Shown in pieces: positions 6,285-13,804 of a DNA stretch of 22,216 nucleotides (position 1 is its first letter; the number at the start of each line of letters is the position of its first letter). Source of the DNA: JACKBJ01 sp964549495 (GTDB taxonomy: Bacteria > Chloroflexota > Anaerolineae > Epilineales > Epilineaceae); assembly GCA_964549495.1 (NCBI GenBank), contig CAZJWJ010000090.1:1-22216 (forward strand). Direction: 5' to 3'. A model generated the notes under the pieces. That model was not told the origin of the DNA. It was given only the letters and a program-made list of their open reading frames with translations, and did not search any database. The position numbers were made by a program, and so were the translations under genes.

Positions 6285-8449
6285 GACGGGCTGTTCTCCC
6301 TGGGTCGTGGAAGGTAGAAGGCGAAGATCGAGCCGGATCCGGGAGCAGAGCGGAGGCTGATGATGCCGGCGTGCAAGCCGATCAGCTCGCGGGTGATGGA
6401 CAGGCCCAGGCCGGTGCCCGGGACGTTGCCTTGGTTGTTGACGCGATAGAATCGCTCGAAGACCCGGTCCTGGTCCTCGTCGTCGATGCCGATGCCCTGG
6501 TCGACTACCCGCACGGCCGCCCAGTCACCGGCCTCCAGCTGGTCGCTCCCGGGCCAGTCCGCGGGCTCCTCGAGCCGGCCCGACTCGACGGCGCGCCATT
6601 CGCAGCGCACCGGACTGCCCTCGTCGGAGTACTTGAGGGCGTTGTTGACCAGGTTGCGCAGCACCCGCCGCAGCTGCTGCGGATCGCCCTCGACCACCAG
6701 GCTGTCCGGGCCGCTGGCCAAGAGCTGCTGCTCGCCCCGCTCGGCCAGGGGCATTAGCCGCTGAATCTCGTCGCGCAAGAGGGGCGCCAGATCGATGCGC
6801 TCCAGCTTGGGCCGGATGCGACCGCTGTCGATGCTCGAGATCTCCAGGACATCCCGGATCAGTTCGTCCAGCACCTGGGCCTGGCGGCGGATGTCGCGGA
6901 TCATCTGCTGACGCCGCTCCGGCGAGATCCGATCGGCCAAGCCGTCCAGGTTCCCGCTGAGCAGGGTGATGACCGACAGGGGCGTGCGCAGCTCGTGGGA
7001 GACGTTGGACACGAAGCGCTCCTTGAGCCGCTCGGCCTCCTTGAGCGGGGTCACGTCGCGCTGCACGCCGACGAAGCCGATGGCGCGTCGGGGGTCCTCG
7101 GGCGCCAGGAGCGGGGCCAGGGTGAGCATGGCGTCGTAGTAGGTGCCGTCCTTGCGGCGGGCGGTCAGCTCGCCGGTCCAGCCGCGCTCGGGCTCTGCGC
7201 CCTCGCGGTAGGATTCCAGGAAGCGTTCGATGCGTCGGTCCGGATGCCAGCGGCTCAGCTCCTGGCCGATGACCTCCTGGCGCTCGTAGCCGCTCATGGC
7301 CAGGCCGGCCGGGTTGATGTACTCCAAACGGCCCTCGACGTCGATGACGAAGGCAGCCTCGCCCAAGGCCTCCAGGATGGCCCGGATCCGGTCTCGCTCG
7401 GCGGCCAGCTCGCGGGTGCGGCGCTGGACGGTGACCTCCAGGTCCTCGGCATGGCGCTGCAGGCGCCCATAGAGCTCGGCTTTCTCCAGGGCCTGGGCCA
7501 CCGCCGTGGCGATGCTCTCGGCCAGGCCCAGCTCCAGCTCGTCGAAGTCCTCGCGGCCGGCCGCCAGGAGCTCGATCCAGCCATCCGGCTTGCCGCGGCT
7601 GATGATGGGAACGACCAAGCCGACCGACGGAAGTTCGTCGGTCGGGCCGTGACCGTTGCGCCGTTCCGTGGCCCCCAGGGCCAGAGATCCGGCATCCAGT
7701 GCAAAGGGGCTGCGCGCGGCAGCCATGCGGTCAGAGTAATCAGGAGCTTCCGGCAGGGGGTCGAGATCCGAGTCCTCGAATCGAGACCGCGGGTCCGAGG
7801 CCAGCTCTCCATCGCTGCCATCCCCGACGGTGCGGACCCGAGCCAGGCAGCGCGCTTTCGGCCCATGCGCTTCGGGGCGCAAGGCGCAGGCGCTGGCCGG
7901 TGCGAAGGCCCGCGCCAAGGAGGCGCAGCCCAATTCCAGGACTTCGCGGGCATCCAGGCTGGCGGCGGTGGAGGTGATCAGCTCGTTGAGCAGCTCCAGC
8001 TCGCGCACCCGGCGCAAGACCTCGCGCTCGGCGCGCTCGAGCTGCGAGCGTTCCTGCAAGAGCCGCCGGAAGCGGTTGAGGCGCGTGATGGAGCGCACGC
8101 GCGTGAGCAGCTCGACCCGATCGAAGGGCTTGGAGAGGAAGTCGTCGGCGCCGGCCTCCATGCCGTCCAAGCGCGACCGGCGATCGTCCAGGGCCGTCAG
8201 CATGATGATCGGCACCTCGCCGAGGATGGGGTCTTCGCGCAGGCGGCGGCAGAGCTCGTAGCCGTCCATGCCGGGCATCAGCACGTCCAGCAGGATCACG
8301 TCCGGCAGGATCTGGCCGGCGCGCTCGAAGGCCTCCTGGCCATCGCCGACGGTGACGATGCGATGGCCCTCGGGCTCGAGCAGCCGGCTGAGGATCTGGC
8401 GCGTCAGACGGTCGTCGTCCACGACCAGGATGGTGCTGGGCTGGTCCAT
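6281..8449 (-). CDS. REC-GAF-PAS histidine kinase
   Basis: A 722-residue cytoplasmic protein. An N-terminal receiver domain (about 5-125) has D10-D12 and phospho-acceptor D55 (LLDVLMP), T85 and K107. A helical linker (about 127-160), a GAF-like domain (about 160-325), a coiled coil (about 325-355) and a PAS domain (about 357-470) with its PAC-like tail FVGVQRDVTPLKEAE follow. The HisKA domain carries H485 in SNVSHELRTP. The HATPase domain has the N-box NLVNNALKYS (599-608), DQGIGI (650-655) and GTGLGL (678-683). There is no transmembrane segment. A receiver at the N-terminus lets the kinase itself be a phosphorelay acceptor. The GAF domain contains a polar, low-complexity insert (about 205-275). 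The ATG at 8449 lacks a strong ribosome-binding site; 60 bp separate it from the rhomboid gene. Confidence 0.95.
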   Translation of the reverse strand: MDQPSTILVVDDDRLTRQILSRLLEPEGHRIVTVGDGQEAFERAGQILPDVILLDVLMPGMDGYELCRRLREDPILGEVPIIMLTALDDRRSRLDGMEAGADDFLSKPFDRVELLTRVRSITRLNRFRRLLQERSQLERAEREVLRRVRELELLNELITSTAASLDAREVLELGCASLARAFAPASACALRPEAHGPKARCLARVRTVGDGSDGELASDPRSRFEDSDLDPLPEAPDYSDRMAAARSPFALDAGSLALGATERRNGHGPTDELPSVGLVVPIISRGKPDGWIELLAAGREDFDELELGLAESIATAVAQALEKAELYGRLQRHAEDLEVTVQRRTRELAAERDRIRAILEALGEAAFVIDVEGRLEYINPAGLAMSGYERQEVIGQELSRWHPDRRIERFLESYREGAEPERGWTGELTARRKDGTYYDAMLTLAPLLAPEDPRRAIGFVGVQRDVTPLKEAERLKERFVSNVSHELRTPLSVITLLSGNLDGLADRISPERRQQMIRDIRRQAQVLDELIRDVLEISSIDSGRIRPKLERIDLAPLLRDEIQRLMPLAERGEQQLLASGPDSLVVEGDPQQLRRVLRNLVNNALKYSDEGSPVRCEWRAVESGRLEEPADWPGSDQLEAGDWAAVRVVDQGIGIDDEDQDRVFERFYRVNNQGNVPGTGLGLSITRELIGLHAGIISLRSAPGSGSIFAFYLPRPRENSPS

Positions 8450-8509
8450 ATGTGGGGTCTGGGCCCGTGGCTCTCGGGTCGGTGGCGGATCCGGCCCGCG
8501 GGGCAGATC

Positions 8510-9235
8510 TTAACGCCGCCGGCCCAGCTCGGCAAGCTTGCGTGCAATTGCGTGCAAAGGCCGTGCCTTGGCCAGCCAGATCAAGAAGAAGCCGGCCACG
8601 AACCCTCCGATGTGGGCCCAATAGGCCACGCCGCCTTCCTGGGCGCTGGCCTCGGCGGCCAGCAGGCCGCTACCCGACCAGAGCTCGAGGACGAACCACA
8701 GGATGATCATGAAGCTGGCCCGGACGCGGGTGATGTGGAACCAGAAGAAGATGATGACCACCCGAACCACCGAATGGGGGTAGAGCACCAGGTAAGCGCC
8801 CAGCACGCCGGCGATGGAGCCCGATGCGCCCAGGTTCCAGATCCCCATGTCCGGAAAGACCAGGATCTGCGTTCCCGAGGCCAGGAGTCCGCAGAGCAGG
8901 TAGAAGAGCAGGAAGCGGCTTCGGCCCAGGACATGCTCGACATTGTCGCCGAAGATCCACAGGTAGAGCATGTTGGAAGCCAGGTGAAAGGCGCCGCCGT
9001 GCAGGAAGAGCGAGGAGAGCAGGCTGTGCAGATCTTGGCCGGCGACGATCTCGGCCGGCACCAGCGCCCAGCGGTCGTAGAAGGAGCTCACCGCCACCGG
9101 CAGCGTCTGGAGGCTGGTCGCCTGGCCGGCCGAGGGTTGGAGGAAGAAATAGACGAAGGTGTTGACCGCGATCAGGCTGATGGTGACGATGGGAAAGCGG
9201 GCCTCCGGGACGCGCTCGTCGGAGATCGGGATCAT
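8510..9235 (-). CDS. Rhomboid family intramembrane serine protease
   Basis: A 241-residue polytopic protein. The catalytic serine is S138 in GASGSIAG (136-143) and the catalytic histidine is H208 in AHIGG, in the last helix. H84 and N88 in HGGAFHLASNML are the oxyanion-side residues of the second helix. The segment before helix 1 is short and there is a large first loop (YDRWALVP.EI). The length fits the basic six-helix bacterial form. The ATG overlaps the stop of the hybrid kinase gene (ATGA), and the next kinase gene starts 60 bp downstream, so the protease sits inside a signalling operon. Rhomboids cut membrane-anchored substrates within or near the membrane. The substrate is unknown; the exported protein at the end of the operon is one candidate. 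Confidence 0.95.
   Translation of the reverse strand: MIPISDERVPEARFPIVTISLIAVNTFVYFFLQPSAGQATSLQTLPVAVSSFYDRWALVPAEIVAGQDLHSLLSSLFLHGGAFHLASNMLYLWIFGDNVEHVLGRSRFLLFYLLCGLLASGTQILVFPDMGIWNLGASGSIAGVLGAYLVLYPHSVVRVVIIFFWFHITRVRASFMIILWFVLELWSGSGLLAAEASAQEGGVAYWAHIGGFVAGFFLIWLAKARPLHAIARKLAELGRRR
8537..8554 (-). repeat. Second copy of the CACGCAAT-type 18-mer
   Basis: On the minus strand this reads CACGCAATTGCACGCAAG, 17 of 18 identical to 2996-3013 on the plus strand. Here it lies in the last codons of the rhomboid gene (LHAIARKL), while the other copy is intergenic. Confidence 0.7.
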
Positions 9236-11646
9236 GCGAGGAGCTCGCGGCGGAGGACCTCGGCGGCATGGTCGAGATCGCGACGCAGTCCGGGCAGGGA
9301 CCGAGCCAAGTCTGCCAGCCGGCCCTCGCTGGCCAGGGCCTCGAGACGGGCCAGCCGGCGGGCCAGCGAGCGGGCGCCCAGGTTGTCGCTGCTGCCCTTG
9401 AGCGCGTGGAGGCGGAGGCGGGCCGCCTCGACCTGGCCGGCTTCGACCTCGCCGGGCAGGCCGGCCAGGTGCTCGGCGACATCCTCGAGGTAGACCTCGA
9501 TCAGCTCGGCGATCATCTCCGGCGAGGGCTGGCCGAGCAGGGCGCGCAGGCGCGATCGGACGTCGTCGACCAGCTGGTCCAACTCGCCCTCGCTCATCGC
9601 CGAGAAGACGATGGCATCGTCCGCGCCCGCGGCCGACCCGATCGCGGTCTCCGTGCTGCCGGGTTCGGAGGCATCGTCCTCGCCGAGCCCTTCGGCCTCG
9701 CCGCGCTCCGCGGCCAGTTCGGCGCTGCAACGGCGCAGGACCGCCACCAGCTCCTCGATGCGCACCGGCTTGCTCATGTAGTCGTCCATGCCGGCCGCCA
9801 GGCAGCGGTCGCGATCTCCGGGCGAGGCATAGGCGGTCATGGCCACGATCTGCGGCTGACGCGCCTCGTCCAGCTCTTGGCGGATGCGACGCGCCGCCTC
9901 CAGGCCGTCCACATTGGGCATCTGCAGGTCCATCAGCAGCACCTCGTAGCCCTGCCGGTCCAAGGCATCGATGGCCTCCTGCCCATCCGAGGCCAGGTCG
10001 GCGCGGTAGCCCAGGCGCTCGAGGATCTTGAGCGCCACCTTCTGGTTGATGGCATTGTCCTCGACCACCAGGATGCGCAAGGGGTGGCGCCGGGCCAATT
10101 CTGGATCCAGCCGCCGCGGCTGGGGTTCGGGATCCAGCACCGCCTCGGATTCCTCGCCCAGGGCCTCCAGGACGGCGCCGAAGAGCTGGGCCAGCTTGGG
10201 CGGCTTGGTCAGGACGGCCGCGAAGTCGACGTCCTCGACCCGGCTCTCCTCGGCGCCCAGGCTGGTCAAGAGCAGCATGGGGAGCTGGGAATCCGGCCAA
10301 TCGCGGCGGATGCGCCGCGCCAGGCTGCCGCCGTCCATGCCCGGCATCTGCATGTCCAGCAGGGCCAGGTCGGGCAGGCCGTCGGCAGCCAGTTGCTCCA
10401 GGGCGGCCGCGGCAGATTCGGCCGTGCGCACCCGCATGCCCCAGGATCGCAGGAGGCGGGCCAGAATGCGGCGGTTGTTGCGGTTGTCGTCGACCACCAG
10501 CGCGCCGCGTCCGGACAGGGCCGCCTGCCGGCCGATCATCCGCGCGCGGCCCCCGGCCTCGGCCGCGCGGGCGCGAATTCGGACGTGGAAGGTGGAGCCC
10601 TCGTCTTCCCGGCTCTCGACCCACAGGGTGCCGCCCATCAGCTCGCAGAGCCGGCGGCTGATGGCCAGCCCCAGGCCGGTCCCGCCGTAGCGCCGCGTGG
10701 TCGAGGCATCGACCTGGCCGAAGGGCTCGAAGAGCCGGCCCATGGCCGACTCGGGGATGCCGATGCCGGTGTCGCGCACGCGCAGGTGCAGGGCGTAGGC
10801 GCCGGGCTCATAGGCCTGGGCCTCGACATGTACGCTGACCTCGCCGGCCGGGGTGAACTTGACCGCGTTGGACAAGAGGTTGACCAGCACCTGCCGCAGG
10901 CGCGTCGGATCACCCTCGATCCGCTCGGGCGTGCCCTCGGCCATCTCGAAGTTCAGCTCCAGGCCGGCCCGCGCCGCATCGGCCGCCACCAGGTCGAGCG
11001 AGTCCTCGATGCAGGTCCTCAGGTCGAAGGGCTGCGCCTCGAGCTCCAGGCGGCCGGCCTCGATCTTGGAGACGTCCAGGATGTCGCTGACGATGGACAG
11101 GAGGGCCGTGCCGGCGCTGCGAATGATCTCGACCGAGTCGCGATGCTCCTCGCTCAGCTCGGTGCCCAAGAGCAGACCGCTCATGCCGATGACCGCGTTG
11201 AGCGGCGTGCGGATTTCGTGACTCATGTTGGCCAGGAAGCGGCTCTTGGCCAGGTTGGCCGCCTCGGCGGCTTCCTTGGCCCGGCGCAGCTCCTCGGCCG
11301 CCGCGCGCTGGCGGCTGGCGTCGCGGAAGGCCAAGACCGCGCCGGTCAGCCGCTCGCGATCGAAGACGGGCACCAGCCGGCAGGCGGCCGGAAAGCGCGA
11401 TCCGTCGCGGCGCCGCAACCAGGCCTCGTCGTCGCGCCAGGCACGGCCGCTGCCGATCAAGCCATCCAGCGTCGGCGGTGCCTCCGGGTCGTCGCCGAGC
11501 AAGGTCGGCAGCAGCGGGCGGTCCGCCAGGTCCTCGCGCGACCAGCCGGTCAGGTCCTCGGCGGCCTGGTTCATCAAGCGCAGGCGGCCTTCGGGGTCCA
11601 GGAAGCACAGACCCTCGCCGAAGGCACGCACCAGGGCGCGCAGCAT
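9232..11646 (-). CDS. Hybrid histidine kinase: PAS-HisKA-HATPase-REC-REC-Hpt
   Basis: An 804-residue cytoplasmic protein from the ATG at 11646, which has AGGAG 6 nt upstream. The frame is open much further upstream; an in-frame CTG at 11739 with AGGAG at 7-nt spacing would add 31 residues and cannot be excluded. Domains: PAS (about 5-110); coiled coil; HisKA with H143 in MSHEIRTPLN; HATPase with N260 in NLLSNAVKF, DTGIGI (292-297) and GTGLGL (322-327); first receiver with D431 in LLDMQMP; second receiver with D573 in LMDLQMP and K626; Hpt domain with H747 in RLHALKGSS. This is a full internal phosphorelay in the BarA/TorS style, but without any membrane sensor. It is the first gene of the minus-strand operon and its stop overlaps the rhomboid start. 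Confidence 0.95.
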   Translation of the reverse strand: MLRALVRAFGEGLCFLDPEGRLRLMNQAAEDLTGWSREDLADRPLLPTLLGDDPEAPPTLDGLIGSGRAWRDDEAWLRRRDGSRFPAACRLVPVFDRERLTGAVLAFRDASRQRAAAEELRRAKEAAEAANLAKSRFLANMSHEIRTPLNAVIGMSGLLLGTELSEEHRDSVEIIRSAGTALLSIVSDILDVSKIEAGRLELEAQPFDLRTCIEDSLDLVAADAARAGLELNFEMAEGTPERIEGDPTRLRQVLVNLLSNAVKFTPAGEVSVHVEAQAYEPGAYALHLRVRDTGIGIPESAMGRLFEPFGQVDASTTRRYGGTGLGLAISRRLCELMGGTLWVESREDEGSTFHVRIRARAAEAGGRARMIGRQAALSGRGALVVDDNRNNRRILARLLRSWGMRVRTAESAAAALEQLAADGLPDLALLDMQMPGMDGGSLARRIRRDWPDSQLPMLLLTSLGAEESRVEDVDFAAVLTKPPKLAQLFGAVLEALGEESEAVLDPEPQPRRLDPELARRHPLRILVVEDNAINQKVALKILERLGYRADLASDGQEAIDALDRQGYEVLLMDLQMPNVDGLEAARRIRQELDEARQPQIVAMTAYASPGDRDRCLAAGMDDYMSKPVRIEELVAVLRRCSAELAAERGEAEGLGEDDASEPGSTETAIGSAAGADDAIVFSAMSEGELDQLVDDVRSRLRALLGQPSPEMIAELIEVYLEDVAEHLAGLPGEVEAGQVEAARLRLHALKGSSDNLGARSLARRLARLEALASEGRLADLARSLPGLRRDLDHAAEVLRRELLA

Positions 11647-11811
11647 GTCGCGCTCCTGGCGCAACTGCTCGAGGGTCTGCGGATCCGCGGCTGCGTGACC
11701 CCGGTCGGGCGGGCTCGCTGGGGGCGGCTGGTGGCTCAGGGAGCGACTCCTCGGCCGGGCACGCCGGCCGGCAGGGCGGCCGGATCGGGGGCGGTCGACC
11801 TGGGTCCTTAG

Positions 11812-11838
11812 GCTATAATGCCGCTCCCCAAGTGGCAA
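11812..11838 (-). promoter_or_regulatory. Possible promoter of the kinase-rhomboid operon
   Basis: On the minus strand TTGCCA (11838-11833, 5 of 6 to -35) and TATAGC (11817-11812, 4 of 6 to -10) are 15 bp apart, shorter than optimal. The -10 overlaps the -10 candidate of the divergent HIT gene, so the two promoters could compete. The gap between the two divergent genes (11647-11880) otherwise holds no gene. Confidence 0.25.
11814..11819 (+). promoter_or_regulatory. Perfect -10 box (TATAAT) upstream of HIT
   Basis: TATAAT stands out in very GC-rich DNA, 61 bp before the HIT start codon. No good -35 element is found at 16-18 bp upstream, so it may depend on an activator or be fortuitous. Confidence 0.4.
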
Positions 11839-11840
11839 GC

Positions 11841-11860
11841 GCCGTCCGGGACCGGACGGC
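11841..11860 (+). promoter_or_regulatory. 9-bp inverted repeat in the HIT leader
   Basis: GCCGTCCGG and CCGGACGGC are perfectly complementary and separated by 2 bp. The repeat lies between the TATAAT box and the ribosome-binding site of the HIT gene. In RNA it would fold as a 7-bp stem with a 6-nt loop. In DNA it could be an operator near the transcription start. Confidence 0.4.
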
Positions 11861-11880
11861 GTCCAGCGATCGGAGGGCGC

Positions 11881-12231
11881 ATGAGCACCATCTTCGCCAA
11901 GATCGTGGCCGGCGAGCTGCCGGCCGACATCCTCTACCAGGACGAGCTGGTCACCGCCTTTCGCGACATCCAGCCGGCCGCGCCCACCCACATCCTGATC
12001 GTGCCCAATCGGGTCATCGCCACCGCCAACGAGGTCGGCGCCGAGGAGGAGCCGATCCTCGGTCGCATGCACCGCGTGGCCGCCGAGCTGGCCGAGCAGG
12101 AAGGCATCGCCGACGCGGGCTACCGCCTGATCGTCAACTGCAACGCCCACGGCGGCCAAGAAGTTTACCACCTGCACATGCACCTCTTGGGCGGCCGTCC
12201 CCTGGGGCCCTTGCTCGCCCGCGGCGGCTGA
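11881..12231 (+). CDS. HIT-family (HinT-like) nucleotide-binding protein
   Basis: A 116-residue protein of the normal length for the HinT branch. The ATG follows GGAGG at about 5 nt. The histidine triad is H97, H99 and H101 in HLHMHLLGG. The N-terminus FAKIVAGELPADILYQDE and the strand THILIVPN are the standard HinT landmarks, and NCNAHGGQEVYHLHMH carries the nucleotide-phosphate loop. HinT enzymes hydrolyse purine nucleoside phosphoramidates (AMP-lysine and similar) in the cytoplasm. The HD phosphohydrolase begins 10 bp after the stop, so the two form a nucleotide-handling operon. I am sure of the family; the physiological substrate is open. Confidence 0.95.
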   Translation: MSTIFAKIVAGELPADILYQDELVTAFRDIQPAAPTHILIVPNRVIATANEVGAEEEPILGRMHRVAAELAEQEGIADAGYRLIVNCNAHGGQEVYHLHMHLLGGRPLGPLLARGG

Positions 12232-12241
12232 GGGCCCATCG

Positions 12242-13684
12242 ATGAGCTTCGGCCGCAGCCACACGGTCGTCCGGGATCCGGTGCACGGTGACATCCACCT
12301 GAGCCGCGAGGAGCTGCGCATCCTCGATACGCCGGAGATGCAGCGGCTGCGCGGCGTGCGGCAGCTGGGCACGGCCTACCTGGTCTATCCCGGCGCGCAG
12401 CATACCCGCTTCGAGCATTCCCTGGGCAGCATGCACCTGACCCAGCGGATGATCGAGGCCATCAACCGCAACCGGGCCTTGGCGCCGCGCGAGCTGATCG
12501 GCATTGCCGAGGAAGAGGCGCGGGTGCTGCGGGCTGCCGCCCTGGTGCACGACATCACCCACCTGCCATTCGGGCACAACATCGAGGACCAGAGCGGGCT
12601 CTTGCCGCGCCACGACTCGGCCGCGCGCTACCTGCAGCGGCTGGGGCCGGACACGGCGGTGGGGCGGGTGCTCCAGGACATGGGCATCCGGCTGGAGGTG
12701 CTGGCCACCTTGCTCTCGCCGGAGGAGGTGGCCGAGACCCGCGGCGAGGGCGGGGCCCAGCTGGGCCTGCCGGCCATGGGCGGCGCCGAGCGGCCGGCCC
12801 TGCCCGACGTGCCGCCCTATTGGCGCGAGATCCTCTCGGACACCATCTGCGCCGACATCCTGGACTACCTCGAGCGCGATGCCTACTTCACCGGCCTCAA
12901 CCTGCGCTACGACGGTCGGGTGATCGAGCTCTTCAAGGTCGACCGCGCCAGCGGCCACCTCTTCGTCGACGTGGCCAAGCGCGGCCTCCTGCGCGAGGAC
13001 GTGCTGAGCGAATTGGTGCGGGTGCTCGACGCGCGCTACTTCTTCAGCGAGCGGGTCTACTACCACCACGCCAAGATCGCCGCCGGGGCCATGGTGGCCC
13101 GGGTGGTCGAGACGGCCTTGACGCGCGGCGAACTGGAGCCGGCCCGGCTCTACGACCAGACCGACGAGTCGCTCTGGCCTCTATTGGCGGCCCACGAGCC
13201 GCCCTATCCCGAGGCGGCGGCCCGCTTTCGCGATCTGATCGGCCGCTTCCGCTCCCGCCGCCTGCTCAAGCGGGCCTGCGTCTATCCGCGCTACGCCAAC
13301 CGCGAGGTGCAGGGGCAGCTGGTCGATCGCTTCTTCGCGCCGGGCCGGCAGGCCGAGCGCGCGGAAGTAGAGTCCGAGCTCCAGGCCCGCCTGGAGGCCG
13401 AGGGCTACGAGCCGCCCATCCTCATGCTCTACTGCCCGGCCCGCAAGATGCAGCTCAAGGAAGCCCAGACCCACGTGCGCTTCCCGGGTCAGGACCGGGC
13501 CCGCCCGCTGAGCGACTTCGCCGACAGCGTGCCGCGCCTGGCCGATCTGGAGCGCAGCTACCGCGATCTCTGGAAGCTCTACGTCCTGGCCGGTACCGAC
13601 GACCCGGGCATCCTGGTCCGCATCGCCGGCCACATGGAGGACCTGCTGCCCGAGGCGGTCAACGTCTACCGCCCCGGCGGCTGA
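12242..13684 (+). CDS. HD-domain dNTP triphosphohydrolase-like protein (SAMHD1/YwfO type)
   Basis: A 480-residue protein. The start RDPVHGDIHL (11-20), MQRLRGVRQLGTAYLVYPGAQHTRFEHS and VHDITHLPFGH are typical of the SAMHD1/YwfO/EF1143 branch. Metal and catalytic residues follow the family: H59 (RFEHS), H103 and D104 (VHDITH), H107, and D208 in ILDYLERDAY. These enzymes remove triphosphate from dNTPs and are often allosteric oligomers; dNTP-pool control is the expected role. The long C-terminal region is also family-like. It lies 10 bp after HIT with only a weak GAGGG upstream and is probably co-transcribed. Confidence 0.92.
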   Translation: MSFGRSHTVVRDPVHGDIHLSREELRILDTPEMQRLRGVRQLGTAYLVYPGAQHTRFEHSLGSMHLTQRMIEAINRNRALAPRELIGIAEEEARVLRAAALVHDITHLPFGHNIEDQSGLLPRHDSAARYLQRLGPDTAVGRVLQDMGIRLEVLATLLSPEEVAETRGEGGAQLGLPAMGGAERPALPDVPPYWREILSDTICADILDYLERDAYFTGLNLRYDGRVIELFKVDRASGHLFVDVAKRGLLREDVLSELVRVLDARYFFSERVYYHHAKIAAGAMVARVVETALTRGELEPARLYDQTDESLWPLLAAHEPPYPEAAARFRDLIGRFRSRRLLKRACVYPRYANREVQGQLVDRFFAPGRQAERAEVESELQARLEAEGYEPPILMLYCPARKMQLKEAQTHVRFPGQDRARPLSDFADSVPRLADLERSYRDLWKLYVLAGTDDPGILVRIAGHMEDLLPEAVNVYRPGG

Positions 13685-13736
13685 TGTCGGCCGGGCAGCC
13701 GAGCAGGTTCGGCCGCCATGGCAGCTGCGTCGACCT

Positions 13737-13781
13737 GTCCGCTCGAGCGGCGCGCGGACCCGAGCGTCCATCCGTGGACGC
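13737..13781. terminator. Hairpins between convergent genes, possible bidirectional terminator
   Basis: In the 120-bp gap between the HD gene (plus) and the SBBP gene (minus), GCGTCCA and TGGACGC form a perfect 7-bp stem with loop TCCG (13764-13781). Just upstream, GTCCGC/GCGGAC (13737-13742 and 13754-13759) enclose a 12-bp palindrome CCGCTCGAGCGG. There are no T-tracts, so the assignment rests on position and structure. Confidence 0.4.
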
Positions 13782-13804
13782 AGGTTCCGCACTCGGTCGA
13801 AGCG

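Noticed and set aside
6995..9493. Plus-strand open frame of 832 codons opposite the second kinase and rhomboid
   Set aside because: It spans two clear minus-strand genes and their junction and has no recognisable motif.
9268..11811. Long plus-strand open frame (847 codons) antisense to the hybrid kinase
   Set aside because: Its translation is Gln/Gly/Ala/Leu-rich without any domain pattern, while the minus strand has every kinase, receiver and Hpt motif. It is a by-product of high GC codon use.
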